Part shown: piece after piece, positions 7,601-13,885 of the stretch
How the letters are laid out: every line of letters begins with the position of its first letter
How positions within the stretch are numbered: position 1 is the first letter of the stretch
Notes under the pieces: generated by a model
Seen by the model: the letters and a program-made list of their open reading frames with translations, nothing else
What the model was told of the DNA's origin: nothing
Database searches by the model: none
Program-made: the position numbers and the translations under genes
Virus record (IMG/VR): IMGVR_UViG_3300035703_000159
Span: 1-43,339 of that record
Strand: one strand, 5' to 3'
Length of the DNA: 43,339 nt
Source: a virus

Positions 7601-7767
7601 TTGCGAATTTCAGCACGATGCTTGGCTGAATCATCATTGAAACAGTTATAAGCACCATTGCCTTCGTTGATAGAAAGATCATTGCCTCCGCATGCCGGGC
7701 AGATATATTTCCCTGGATGATCACTTGGCTCAAGCTTCTCAATGTGGTCCAGGATGGAGAATGCCAT
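4681..7767 (-). CDS. Primase-helicase (zinc, TOPRIM, RecA-like ATPase) interrupted by an intein
   Basis: I start at ATG 7767 (MAFSILDHIEKLEP). The upstream extension to a TTG at 7851 would add an implausible hydrophobic leader. Numbered from 7767 there are 1028 residues. A zinc-binding part (CPACGG, residues 23-28, with a further Cys at 42) is followed by a TOPRIM domain: VEG near 147 and DRD at 193-195. A RecA-like ATPase follows, with Walker A GGTGK directly before the intein and TS directly after it, and Walker B VFVVIDSL near 795-802. The excised protein would be about 678 residues, usual for phage primase-helicases that unwind the fork and lay primers. Splicing is required because the intein splits the P-loop. 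The 3' end is followed by a hairpin. Confidence 0.88.
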   Translation of the reverse strand: MAFSILDHIEKLEPSDHPGKYICPACGGNDLSINEGNGAYNCFNDDSAKHRAEIRNILAPLDRWERPLRDARSYTFSYKNKQGETTINVHRDDASGKKTIRQAYPSVPQGTHQRKAYIDEIRTTVLPYRYDEALTACQVTGLPIFIVEGELTCDRLWEIGLPSVTFLGGSGQYRANGDYSLLFRGKKIVLCPDRDEPGIALMREVASDNPGAQWLYADPDNFEWDSLPQNGGYDLADWLDDGADQELILSSIVSKDRHEGKDGLPSYEEIIGSFERMVGLYDNDARVAFQAAQWLEAHGVKMSQANIDKMIDEAKSRLFGKEEIETIDVLQLIDDDSVREWLIAGIVPLGSVTLLAAQGGTGKAGPLWSKVLTPTGWKLMGDIQVGDAVIAGDGSATKVTGVFPQGKKPIFKVQMSDGSTTHCCNEHLWLTKTQKERDGSRDWNVRSLSEIRQTLHLHKNHGRKDRNHSIPMVGPVQFEEQKLPIHPYLLGVILGDGSITKSGFSLTISDDEITDSVLALLPPGHGLTTNAIKPRCTEYTVTCGTGPGNLRDILRELNLFGCRSWEKFVPEKYIYSSVEQRLALLHGLMDTDGTTGGTCTTFDSSSEALRDAVVTIVQSLGGKAVSSERQPWFSYKGEKKQGRISYRAFISMPPGFKSFKIASKASKEIERTKYVPARFFDSIEYVGDHEAQCIMVDHPSHTYVTDDFIVTHNTSLVYNWALGVATGSSWSGRRCLPGKCLLISADEPLSDTKEKLSIIGYQEANIKPGMISFWETWRFAHMQQLERFIKKHRPVFVVIDSLTACFAGMNVDLIKSNAGDSLYALRDMANVYKCSIVILHHLNRQGGLRDSSSFVDNVSEVVKLYRQEGNYDQNQFILEWVKSRSGLAGKHVLKRNAVNYGWDYAGPLGNSIAELDRVANYVNMRPHERFSKQQVSLGTGMNENVTTGKLLEMARRQGLITSSFIVGPHDERTRMYHSWDYQGPDLNFSSPNEEQNIAPDQEELPTTPPVSMVANENLPEKEDQEDWF
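5629..6678 (-). mobile_element. Class 3-type intein with LAGLIDADG endonuclease (350 residues)
   Basis: The insert lies between GGTGK and TS of the P-loop. Its first residue is Ala (AGPLWSKVLTPTGW), not Cys or Ser. Its end is VTHN followed by Thr. Three residues match the WCT set of class 3 inteins: Trp two residues after the block B His (CNEHLW), Cys in block F (AQCIMVDH), and Thr just before the penultimate His (VTHN). Two endonuclease motifs are present, LLGVILGDG and LLHGLMDTDG, each with its acidic residue, so homing activity is plausible. Class 3 inteins start splicing from the block F Cys, so Ala1 does not imply inactivity. Intein boundaries are inferred from the P-loop consensus. Confidence 0.88.
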
Positions 7768-7935
7768 GGAAAGTGGTGGAGTCGCTCCCGTTGTAGCAAG
7801 GAAATCAAGAAGCAGCAGACTTATAAGCCAAAACAATACAAAGCGAAACAAACCATCAGTGAAAACAATGGCTTAGGTGGTTGGCAGGGCTCAAAACTAT
7901 GGCTAGTCTGGCCATGTTCCCGATGCCTCTCGCCA

Positions 7936-8013
7936 ATGGAACTCTGGCTAGCCGCCATCATCGGCTTTTCAATCGGCTACCTGCTCGCTCCCCTTTTTTA
8001 TGACAAATGGTAA
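7936..8013 (+). CDS. Possible single-span membrane peptide (25 aa)
   Basis: ATG at 7936, TAA at 8011-8013. The peptide MELWLAAIIGFSIGYLLAPL is a continuous hydrophobic span with a short polar tail. It overlaps the next gene's start by 14 bases, in keeping with the tight packing here. No ribosome binding site is evident. It could be a chance frame. Confidence 0.35.
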   Translation: MELWLAAIIGFSIGYLLAPLFYDKW

Positions 8014-8242
8014 CAAAGAGCTGAAAAAGGGCAGGCATTTCAGCTTAACTGACACTGCCTACGCCCATCTTGGCAACATCGCCCATGAAGCTCGATTGAG
8101 CCTCAGTGAAACCTTAGAACGCCTTGTTCGTTCCACGCCTATTTGGGAAGGCAGCGCCACCTTGGCAAATGGTGCCTTCGATCTCATCGAAGACTATTCC
8201 ACCTCTCTTGAAACTGATTTCAATGAAAGTTTCCCAGCTTAA
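8000..8242 (+). CDS. Ribbon-helix-helix DNA-binding protein
   Basis: 80 residues from ATG 8000. Residues about 11-45 fit the MetJ/Arc ribbon-helix-helix pattern: a short strand (RHFSLTD), helix A (AYAHLGNIAHEA), the SLSE turn, and helix B (TLERLVRS). Such proteins bind operators as dimers through the strand. It is the first clear gene of the rightward early block and faces the primase-helicase gene across a divergent gap of about 230 bases. It may repress one or both transcription units, but I see no operator repeats. The C-terminal half is acidic and of unknown role. Confidence 0.65.
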   Translation: MTNGNKELKKGRHFSLTDTAYAHLGNIAHEARLSLSETLERLVRSTPIWEGSATLANGAFDLIEDYSTSLETDFNESFPA

Positions 8243-8486
8243 ACTTGCCTGCGAGGAATTCGTCCTTGAGCATGGCGATCAGGAAGTAAAGCTTCTGTGG
8301 GAGCAAGGAACCATCGATGATGGTTTCGATGCTAAGTATTACGAACTTCCCACCGACATTCGCGCCATTCCTGATTGGCCCCTGCCAGGCAAGAGCATCA
8401 TCACCAAGAATGAAGGCTCTGAAATGACCACTGATTTCGTCATTATGTATGGCGAATACATGAGTATTCCACAATCAAAGCAATGA
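8223..8486 (+). CDS. Hypothetical protein (87 aa)
   Basis: I chose ATG 8223 (MKVSQLKLACEEFVLEHGD) over the longer frame from 8124, because the extension only shadows the RHH gene. The protein overlaps the RHH gene's 3' end by 20 bases and is coupled to the next gene by a 4-base overlap. It has a helical N-terminus, an acidic middle and a hydrophobic stretch (TTDFVIMYGEYMSIP). No domain recognised. Confidence 0.6.
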   Translation: MKVSQLKLACEEFVLEHGDQEVKLLWEQGTIDDGFDAKYYELPTDIRAIPDWPLPGKSIITKNEGSEMTTDFVIMYGEYMSIPQSKQ

Positions 8487-8659
8487 TCGAACTTACCACC
8501 AGCCAGTTCAATGCCCGCATGCAAAAGCTCGATCAAGAGCTTGCCATGTGCCTCGATATGTTCCTTGAGGATACTGGTATTGCAATTGATGCTGTTGTAA
8601 TTGATTACAACGAGGAGGGCTATGCCGTCACTCTCGGACTTGCGTTCCCAGAAGAATGA
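8483..8659 (+). CDS. Small hypothetical protein (58 aa)
   Basis: ATG at 8483 overlaps the previous stop (ATGA) and the TGA at 8657-8659 overlaps the next ATG (ATGA). This double coupling makes the small frame convincing. It has a long N-terminal helix (MIELTTSQFNARMQKLDQEL) followed by two strands and ends AFPEE. Its position directly before the annealing protein suggests a replication or recombination accessory role. That is inference only. Confidence 0.65.
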   Translation: MIELTTSQFNARMQKLDQELAMCLDMFLEDTGIAIDAVVIDYNEEGYAVTLGLAFPEE

Positions 8660-9618
8660 ACCATTCATTTATGCTCTATTCCCCGTCTGATTTTTCTTCT
8701 ATGGACCCTGCCAAGCAAGCCACAATGGATCGTTACAACGGCATTTTCTCTCCGCTAGAGATTAGTGCCGAAGCTTTTAAGGCTGCTTACGACACGCCCG
8801 ATATTGGTCCTCACATCGAGAAGGACTACAAAGGCTTGTCCTATTTGTCCTGGCCTTTTGCCTACCGCTATCTGAAGGAGCATTTCCCCACTTATTTTGT
8901 GGCATTTGAAGAAAAGACCATCGGAGAAGTGGTGTTTGGTACGCCAGGTGCTTACTATCTTCGCCCCTACCTCACTGATGGCTGCCGCCGTACTGTTGCA
9001 TTGATCTTTCCGATCATGGACAGGAAGCACAATTCCATCAAGGAGCTTGATGGTCGCGCTATTTCTGACAACTGCCAGCGTGCTGCTGTAAAAGCTATTG
9101 CCACCTTCACTGGCCTCGGTCTGCGTCTTTATGCAGGCGAAGACATCCCCAAAGAAGATGAAAAAGGACAGGCCAAACTCCCGCTCCAACAGGAAGCTCC
9201 GAAGCAGGCAGCGCGGACAGGCAAGGCGCCAACGGGAGTTAAAGCTCCTTCTGAATCAGTTGGAGAAGGAGGGAATGCTCCCGCCGATGCAGCAGGGACC
9301 AGTGATGAAGCATTTGATGCCAAAACTGCCCTGACCACTATTTGCAAGGCAAATCCGTTTGGTTATGCCGATGAAAAGGCAAGCATGGCTCTTGGCAAGG
9401 CTGCGCTGGAAGCCATTGGTTTGTCCCGTGCCACTGAGGTGAAGACGTGGCAGCAGTTTGGCAATGTGGCAGCAGCCATGATGACCGTATGGGCAAAGGA
9501 AGAACAGCTTGTTATCACTAAAGCAGAAATGACCAAGGAAATTGACTTGGTGCGTGCTTGTGATACGACAGAAGCAATGGTGGAAGCCATGAAAGCTTTT
9601 GTTGTAAAAAAGCCATAG
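8656..9618 (+). CDS. DUF1071-type single-strand annealing protein
   Basis: 320 residues from ATG 8656. The core (about 55-165) has LSYLSWPFAYRYLKEHFP, the IFPIMDRK strand-turn and a helix-rich end CQRAAVKAIATFTGLGLRLY followed by AGEDIP. These are hallmarks of the DUF1071 (Erf/Rad52-like, Sak3-related) annealing proteins. They pair complementary single strands during phage recombination and replication. A Pro/Ala/Gly-rich linker follows (about 165-225), then a helical C-terminal domain. The neighbouring exonuclease and SSB-like genes support this role. The gene ends just before a terminator. Confidence 0.78.
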   Translation: MNHSFMLYSPSDFSSMDPAKQATMDRYNGIFSPLEISAEAFKAAYDTPDIGPHIEKDYKGLSYLSWPFAYRYLKEHFPTYFVAFEEKTIGEVVFGTPGAYYLRPYLTDGCRRTVALIFPIMDRKHNSIKELDGRAISDNCQRAAVKAIATFTGLGLRLYAGEDIPKEDEKGQAKLPLQQEAPKQAARTGKAPTGVKAPSESVGEGGNAPADAAGTSDEAFDAKTALTTICKANPFGYADEKASMALGKAALEAIGLSRATEVKTWQQFGNVAAAMMTVWAKEEQLVITKAEMTKEIDLVRACDTTEAMVEAMKAFVVKKP

Positions 9619-9628
9619 ATCTAGCAGT

Positions 9629-9650
9629 GGCCCGTTTCGCACGGGCCTTT
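9629..9650 (+). terminator. Rho-independent terminator, plus strand
   Basis: GGCCCGT (9629-9635) pairs with ACGGGCC (9641-9647) around a 5-nt loop, followed by TTTG. It lies 10 bases after the annealing protein's stop. The T-tract is short, so partial termination is likely. Confidence 0.65.
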
Positions 9651-9669
9651 GCTGGAACAATTTGCATTG

Positions 9670-9810
9670 ATGAAAATCATGCCCCTATCGTTAGCCTTCC
9701 TTCCAGCCTTTTTGGCTGATGATCCTCTCGGCCTGTTCTTATTAATTGCTTTTACTTCTACGGCACTGGCCTTGCTCATTTTGTTCCTCGCGAGCTTAGT
9801 TCTACCATGA
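9670..9810 (+). CDS. Small membrane protein (46 aa)
   Basis: ATG at 9670, with TGA (9808-9810) overlapping the next ATG. The protein is almost entirely hydrophobic, with two potential spans around a DDP turn: MPLSLAFLPAFLA and LFLLIAFTSTALALLILFLA. No charged residues lie in the second span. The coupling to the next gene supports translation. A holin-like or membrane-targeting role is possible, but it lies far from the lysis genes. No family recognised. Confidence 0.55.
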   Translation: MKIMPLSLAFLPAFLADDPLGLFLLIAFTSTALALLILFLASLVLP

Positions 9811-10058
9811 ACGATTCTTCTCTTTCTCCATGGAAGCATTCATGGAGGCATTCAATAACCAATCGTTATGGCGATCCAAGTTTTGACATTGAAGTGACAA
9901 GCTACAAGGCAACTATATACGAAGTTGTCGAGGACTTTGCCTGTTATTTAATGGGCTGTGGCTATTCGCGTTCGCTCATTGTTGATGCCTTCAATGCACA
10001 AGCAGAAGAGTTTGCAGATTTGCTGAAAAATGTTGACGAACAGACGGACGCTGATTGA
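9807..10058 (+). CDS. Hypothetical protein (83 aa)
   Basis: ATG at 9807 (ATGA overlap), TGA at 10056-10058. It begins MNDSSLSPWKHSWRHS, has a strand-rich middle (SFDIEVTSYKATIYEVV), then helices (CYLMGCGYSRSLIVDAFNAQAEEF). The last part looks like a small helix-turn-helix or UBA-like bundle, but nothing definite. It overlaps the next gene by 29 bases. Confidence 0.6.
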   Translation: MNDSSLSPWKHSWRHSITNRYGDPSFDIEVTSYKATIYEVVEDFACYLMGCGYSRSLIVDAFNAQAEEFADLLKNVDEQTDAD

Positions 10059-10353
10059 TGCCTGCCATGAAGCATTCTGGAGCTTTCCTGACGATACGCT
10101 TAGCAGTGACCGTCGTATTGCTGCTGTTCTCCACGCTATTGCTGAACATCCTCTGGCTGATCGCACTTTCCTTTATCAAACTGCACGAACTATTCTCATG
10201 CCTGATATTGCAATGTGTACGGGCAACGAATGTCCTGTCAAGGAAGATTGCTGGCGTTACATGGCGCCCTCTGATCGCTTCCAAAGTTATTTTGCAACGC
10301 CGCCTTATACGGAAGAGGGCTGCGAGTATTTCTGGGACATGAATGAAAAATAG
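10030..10353 (+). CDS. Cys-containing hypothetical protein (107 aa)
   Basis: ATG at 10030 (a TTG at 10033 is also possible), TAG at 10351-10353. The first half is helical. The second half has CTGNECPVKEDCWRYMAP and a further Cys near the end (GCEYFW). This CPxxxxCxRY arrangement recurs, from memory, in small phage proteins and may bind zinc or a cluster. It lies between the annealing protein and the exonuclease, so a role in DNA metabolism is plausible but unproven. Confidence 0.6.
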   Translation: MLTNRRTLIDACHEAFWSFPDDTLSSDRRIAAVLHAIAEHPLADRTFLYQTARTILMPDIAMCTGNECPVKEDCWRYMAPSDRFQSYFATPPYTEEGCEYFWDMNEK

Positions 10354-10388
10354 TGCCCTGTTACGATCTATGTCTCGACGCCCTTTCG

Positions 10389-11153
10389 ATGCCTTCTCTC
10401 GCCCGCTACGAACCCAATCGGATCCAGCTCAACGGCAAACGGAATTACGTTTTGAACGGTTTTCCAAATGCCCCAGAAGGCATTGTTTTGCCCTCTGTGA
10501 CGACTATTGCGAGCGCGTGTTCGCCGCCTGGCAAGATTGCAGCGCTCATGAATTGGCGCAAGAAAGTAGGCAATGAGGAAGCTAATCGTCGCACACGCTC
10601 TGCCGTAGAGCGTGGCAACTGGCTCCATGGAGTGCTGGAGGATTTCTGGAATGGCGAGGACATCAACTGCCACCTTGATTCCCATCCATCGTTCGTTCCT
10701 TATTTCGACAGCATTGCTAGCTTCCTGACTGGCGTGGCTAGCCCTCTCCTTGTAGAGAGTGCCATTGCCTGGTATTGCCCCTCCACTGAAACTGGCTATT
10801 CAGGCACCTTCGACATGCTTGCCACTATGGGCAATGGCAACATCGCTTTGCTTGATTGGAAAACAAGCTACAAGAAAAAGCCTGATACGCAACTAGGCGA
10901 CTACCGCATGCAGCTCGGAGCCTATTCCCAAGCCATTGAACAAATGTACGGCATTGAAATCAATGAAGCGCATTGCGCTATCGCCATTTACGACCCCGAT
11001 ACGGGCGAAGGGCAAGAAGCGCAAATTGTCAGTCTTGACGGAACTGATCTTGTTATGCAAGCAGGCATCATGACCCAGAAGACCCAACAGTATTTTCTTG
11101 AGCACTACCCAGGAGGACGGCCCTTAACCATTTCTATGGACCGTGGAGCTTGA
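10389..11153 (+). CDS. PD-(D/E)XK exonuclease (RecB/Cas4-like)
   Basis: 254 residues from ATG 10389; a GTG at 10353 would add 12 residues and overlap the previous stop. Motifs in order, numbered from 10389: RGNWLHG with H80, E123 in VESAIAW, GYSGTFD with D142, LLDWKTS with D156 and K158, and QLGAY with Q175. This is the full active-site set of the lambda-exonuclease/RecB superfamily. The enzyme would resect double-stranded ends and pair with the DUF1071 annealing protein. PSVTTI near residue 35 is typical of phage members of this family. Confidence 0.82.
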   Translation: MPSLARYEPNRIQLNGKRNYVLNGFPNAPEGIVLPSVTTIASACSPPGKIAALMNWRKKVGNEEANRRTRSAVERGNWLHGVLEDFWNGEDINCHLDSHPSFVPYFDSIASFLTGVASPLLVESAIAWYCPSTETGYSGTFDMLATMGNGNIALLDWKTSYKKKPDTQLGDYRMQLGAYSQAIEQMYGIEINEAHCAIAIYDPDTGEGQEAQIVSLDGTDLVMQAGIMTQKTQQYFLEHYPGGRPLTISMDRGA

Positions 11154-11224
11154 CTTCTCGTTTAGTCCCGCTATGCTTCTAGAGCCCCTCCAGGGCCGAC
11201 CACTCTCCTTCTGAGGAACACTAA

Positions 11225-11506
11225 ATGCCCTCTGGCAATCTTCCCGTTTTCAGCGGCACTGTCGATCTCACCCCCGACATTCTGAATGCAGCCAAAAAGG
11301 CTGGTCCCAATGCGCAAGGAAACTACAGCTTCCGCGTGGCACTGTGGAACAACGACAAGCGTGATAAGGACACTGCTCCCCATTTCAAGGGGCAAGTGAC
11401 TGTCAACAAGATGGAGAATAGCCCTAAGGCTTATTCTTCCTTCTGGCAAAATGGTGAAAGTGCAGGCAGCAGCTTCGCATCGTCTTCCAGCGATGATCTT
11501 TTCTGA
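11225..11506 (+). CDS. Small protein with SSB-like acidic tip (93 aa)
   Basis: ATG at 11225 with GAGGAA seven nt upstream, TGA at 11504-11506. The body is strand-rich with aromatic and basic residues (GNYSFRVALWNNDKRDKD, HFKGQVTVNK). The tail is Ser-rich and ends SSSSDDLF. Short acidic tips ending in Phe are the protein-interaction tails of single-strand DNA-binding proteins such as T7 gp2.5 and bacterial SSB. With the exonuclease and annealing genes upstream, I infer a ssDNA-binding protein, but no OB-fold signature is clear. A terminator follows. Confidence 0.5.
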   Translation: MPSGNLPVFSGTVDLTPDILNAAKKAGPNAQGNYSFRVALWNNDKRDKDTAPHFKGQVTVNKMENSPKAYSSFWQNGESAGSSFASSSSDDLF

Positions 11507-11545
11507 TCCTCTGTTCTGACCCGGTTCTCTATTGTTGTTTCTTAA

Positions 11546-11565
11546 GGGGCGGCAACGCCCCTTTT
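11546..11565 (+). terminator. Rho-independent terminator, plus strand
   Basis: GGGGCG (11546-11551) and CGCCCC (11556-11561) enclose GCAA and are followed by TTTTCTTT. It ends the transcription unit that includes the SSB-like gene. The Dcd-family gene starts 6 bases further on, so that gene depends on read-through or an overlapping start signal. Confidence 0.85.
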
Positions 11566-11570
11566 CTTTC

Positions 11571-12158
11571 ATGCTTCTCAACGACAAGCAAATCAGCATT
11601 CTCGCTGAAAACGACATCATCTTTCCTTTCACTGGAGAGAAGCGTCGTGAACTAGACAATGGTACGAAAGCGTTGTCTTATGGCCTGTCTCATGCTGGCT
11701 ATGACCTGCGCCTTTCTCCCGAAGGCTTCATGGTCATTGATAACAGCGTGAGCAAAGACTTTCCTCTTGACGTGAAGAGCTTTGATGCGGAGCTGATGGA
11801 AGAGCAGAAGCCTCTTCAAGAAAATGGCAGCACGTTCTTTGTGCTTCCTCCTTTCTCCTACGCTCTTGGCGTTAGCCTTGAACGCATCTCGATGCCTAAC
11901 AATGTGATGGGCATCACAGACGGGAAGTCAACGTATGCACGTCAAGGCACAATCATTAACGTTACGCCAATTGAGCCTGGCTGGTCTGGCTATCTCACTA
12001 TTTGTATTGTCAATCCCTTGGCTTTTCCAGCAAGGATCTACGCTAATGAGGGGATAGTGCAAATTATGTTTGTCAAGCTTGATGGTGACGTTGCTAGCGC
12101 CTATGGCAATGGCAAATACCAGAACCAACAGGCTAAAGTGGCCTTTGCTGCTGTATAG
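11571..12158 (+). CDS. dCTP deaminase/dUTPase-fold protein lacking the usual catalytic Glu
   Basis: 195 residues from ATG 11571. Family marks: AGYDLRLSPEG (42-52), GKSTYARQG (118-126), NVTPIEPGWSG (130-140), NEGIVQIMF (159-167) and KYQNQ near 182. This is the Dcd family, which deaminates dCTP to dUTP. By alignment from memory with E. coli Dcd, the catalytic Glu138 falls on Cys145 (sequence YLTICIVN), while Ser119 and Arg124 of the nucleotide site are kept. The codon is TGT, so one base change from Glu does not explain it. The protein may be a dUTPase-like or regulatory variant, or use another base. The nearby ThyX suggests a pyrimidine role. Confidence 0.75.
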   Translation: MLLNDKQISILAENDIIFPFTGEKRRELDNGTKALSYGLSHAGYDLRLSPEGFMVIDNSVSKDFPLDVKSFDAELMEEQKPLQENGSTFFVLPPFSYALGVSLERISMPNNVMGITDGKSTYARQGTIINVTPIEPGWSGYLTICIVNPLAFPARIYANEGIVQIMFVKLDGDVASAYGNGKYQNQQAKVAFAAV

Positions 12159-12161
12159 CTT

Positions 12162-12524
12162 GTGAGCGCTCTCGAAGATCAGTTTCTCGGGCTTTGGCAG
12201 GCTCACTATCCAGACCTTCCATTGATCCGGGAATTCAGCGATGTAGAAGCTTGGGATGCTGATTTTCAAGAGCGCTATGCAAAAAGCAAACGCTCAAAAC
12301 GTTACAGAGCAGATTTTGCACATCTTCCTTCTCGCTCTCTCATTGAAATACAAGGAGGCACTTTTAATCGTGGTCGTCATGTTACTGGCTCTGGCTACGA
12401 ACGAGATGCCAGAAAGTTTAACCTAGCCATGCTTTGTGGCTGGAAAGTGTTTTTGCTTACTTCCCAAACGGCCAAAGAAATCGCCTGGCTTGAGAAGATT
12501 GCTGCCGTTCTGCGAACGTCTTAA
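12162..12524 (+). CDS. PD-(D/E)XK endonuclease (resolvase-like)
   Basis: 120 residues from a GTG at 12162, 3 bases after the previous stop. The core YRADFAHLPSRSLIEIQGG gives D51, E62 and Q64. It continues with GRHVTGSGYERDARKFN and GWKVFLLT. This pattern (D...ExQGG, then GRH and RDxxKxN) is typical of small phage PD-(D/E)XK nucleases proposed to resolve branched DNA or nick termini. The usual Lys of the motif is replaced by Gln, as in many relatives. Its 3' end overlaps the convergent gene by 68 bases. Confidence 0.7.
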   Translation: MSALEDQFLGLWQAHYPDLPLIREFSDVEAWDADFQERYAKSKRSKRYRADFAHLPSRSLIEIQGGTFNRGRHVTGSGYERDARKFNLAMLCGWKVFLLTSQTAKEIAWLEKIAAVLRTS

Positions 12525-12834
12525 TGGCTTCGCCTGCTTCTCCTAAAAGCTGATCTGCTGCTTCAAGGTCCATTTGTTGCAATTGCATGGCTTGCCGCAG
12601 CTCAAGGTTTTCCTTGACAAGCGAAGTGGTGGCGTCCTGCATGTTGCTCCAACCTTGCATCATGTTCCACGCTACCTCCTTGATTTTTTCAATATCATTG
12701 CATTCATCCAATGCTTTCTTATTGGCGACAAGGGCAAAGTCCCTTTCCATGCTCCGTTCAAAAGGCCCCATGGCAGCAATGTAGTCACGTCCGTTGTAGC
12801 TTAATGCTACTGGAATGGAAAACATTCTTGACAT
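12457..12834 (-). CDS. Hypothetical coiled-coil protein (125 aa), opposite strand
   Basis: ATG at 12834, stop at 12457. The N-terminus is strand-like (FSIPVALSYNGRDYIAAMGP). From about residue 25 the protein is a long charged helix with coiled-coil character (MQLQQMDLEAADQLLGEAG), ending in a basic, aromatic tail RRFLWPFGK. It is transcribed against the surrounding plus-strand block and its last 68 bases are antisense to the nuclease gene. No family recognised. Both composition and length argue for a real gene. Confidence 0.6.
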   Translation of the reverse strand: MSRMFSIPVALSYNGRDYIAAMGPFERSMERDFALVANKKALDECNDIEKIKEVAWNMMQGWSNMQDATTSLVKENLELRQAMQLQQMDLEAADQLLGEAGEAIKTFAERQQSSQARRFLWPFGK

Positions 12835-12864
12835 AGGGCTCTTGTCGTTTGCTTTAGCCTAGCG

Positions 12865-13194
12865 ATGCAGCGAAATGGCAAGCAGTTTGTTTACGCAGTG
12901 GACAATGGAAGGAAAGCCGAAAAGCTTGGTACGGCTTCCTTCAGAGCCCTCCCGAAAACGCCAGTGTCCCACATGTGGGAAGTTGGGCAGACCGTCGTGT
13001 ACGTACAATGTACGGCCGCCGGCTGGATGCCCACGAGCCTATTGGGCACCATTGCCGCCATCGTGAAAGACGGAAGACAAGCAAAAGCCCGCATCGTTTG
13101 GCACGCTGAAACGAAGGTGGCGCTTATCATTAGCTTCCAGAGGCTCCGCCCTTTTCTGTTGGTTCATGACTTCCTCTCCTCTTCAAATCATTGA
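12865..13194 (+). CDS. Hypothetical SH3-like small protein (109 aa)
   Basis: ATG at 12865, 30 bases from the divergent gene at 12834, TGA at 13192-13194 overlapping ThyX by 29 bases. Residues 38-95 (WEVGQTVVYVQCTAAGWMP, LLGTIAAIVKDG, ARIVWHAETKVALII) show alternating strands with Gly turns, like small SH3 or KOW-type barrels. That is a composition-based guess. The N-terminus is basic. A shorter, Cys-containing plus-strand frame inside it is judged a shadow. Confidence 0.5.
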   Translation: MQRNGKQFVYAVDNGRKAEKLGTASFRALPKTPVSHMWEVGQTVVYVQCTAAGWMPTSLLGTIAAIVKDGRQAKARIVWHAETKVALIISFQRLRPFLLVHDFLSSSNH

Positions 13195-13885
13195 TCCCCT
13201 CTGTGACGGTATTAGCTTTGTCAGGCTCATTGATTGGATGGGAACTTCGCTTGACATCGTTTGTGATGCGCGGCAAAGTTTCGATCAAGCCTCTTTTCAA
13301 TGGACTGATCAAGATCAAAAGCTTCTTAACTATTTGGTGAAGCATCAGCACACCAGTCCATTCAGGGGCGTTGTTACTAAATGGCAAGTGAAAGCTCCGT
13401 TATTTATTGCTCGTCAATGGTGGAAACATGTCATTGGTGGTACGTATGCCAATGATCAACTGGGCTGGAACGAAAAGAGCTTTCGTTATTGCGAGGCAGA
13501 TGACGAGACGTACTACATGCCTCGTGAATTTAGGCAGCAGAGCGCCAACAACAAGCAAGCCTCTGCCGGCCCTCTAGAGCCCTCCATGAATCAAGTGGCG
13601 ATGATCGAATATGCCAAGGCGCTAGAGCAGGCTAAGCAGGCTTATAGGGCTCTTCTGACGCTAGGCGTGAGCAAGGAACAGGCCCGTGGCATCATGCCAA
13701 TGTCAACGTACACAAGTTTCACGTGGACCTGTAGCTTGCAGGCCCTCCTGCATTTCCTTTCATTGCGCGACAAGCCCGATGCCCAAGGCGAAATTCAATG
13801 CTACGCTCAAGCCTTGAGCACTCTTGCTCGCCCTCTCTTTAAAGAAGCCTTCCAAGCATTCGAGGAAAATGGCAGTGCCTTTTGA
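13166..13885 (+). CDS. thyX: Flavin-dependent thymidylate synthase ThyX
   Basis: 239 residues from ATG 13166. ThyX converts dUMP to dTMP with FAD, NADPH and methylenetetrahydrofolate, working as a tetramer. Visible marks: HTSPFRG (62-68), IARQWWKH (81-88), WNEKSFRY (101-108), and the C-terminal motif EQARGIMPMSTYTSFTWT (171-188) followed by a helix ending HFLSLR. The signature, normally RHRxxSxNExSxRY without a gap, here has KH and WNEKSFRY separated by about 12 residues, a spacing I recall from other phage ThyX proteins. It is followed closely by the DUF3310 gene and probably supplies dTMP for phage DNA. Confidence 0.9.
   Translation: MTSSPLQIIDPLCDGISFVRLIDWMGTSLDIVCDARQSFDQASFQWTDQDQKLLNYLVKHQHTSPFRGVVTKWQVKAPLFIARQWWKHVIGGTYANDQLGWNEKSFRYCEADDETYYMPREFRQQSANNKQASAGPLEPSMNQVAMIEYAKALEQAKQAYRALLTLGVSKEQARGIMPMSTYTSFTWTCSLQALLHFLSLRDKPDAQGEIQCYAQALSTLARPLFKEAFQAFEENGSAF

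Noticed and set aside
7820-7832. TTATAA-type -10 for the primase-helicase gene
   Set aside because: No -35 at acceptable spacing and the palindromic hexamer is common in AT-rich DNA. Not enough to list as a promoter.
7768-7851. N-terminal hydrophobic extension of the primase-helicase (TTG at 7851)
   Set aside because: It would add a membrane-like leader before the zinc domain. The codon is TTG without a ribosome binding site, and ATG 7767 gives a normal start.
10343-10576. Plus-strand frame overlapping the exonuclease start
   Set aside because: The exonuclease frame has the full PD-(D/E)XK motif set; this frame is a shadow with Arg/Cys-rich composition.
12875-13066. Short plus-strand frame with CPTCG, possible zinc ribbon
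   Set aside because: Only one Cys pair, Pro/Arg-rich remainder, and fully inside the better-supported 12865-13194 frame.
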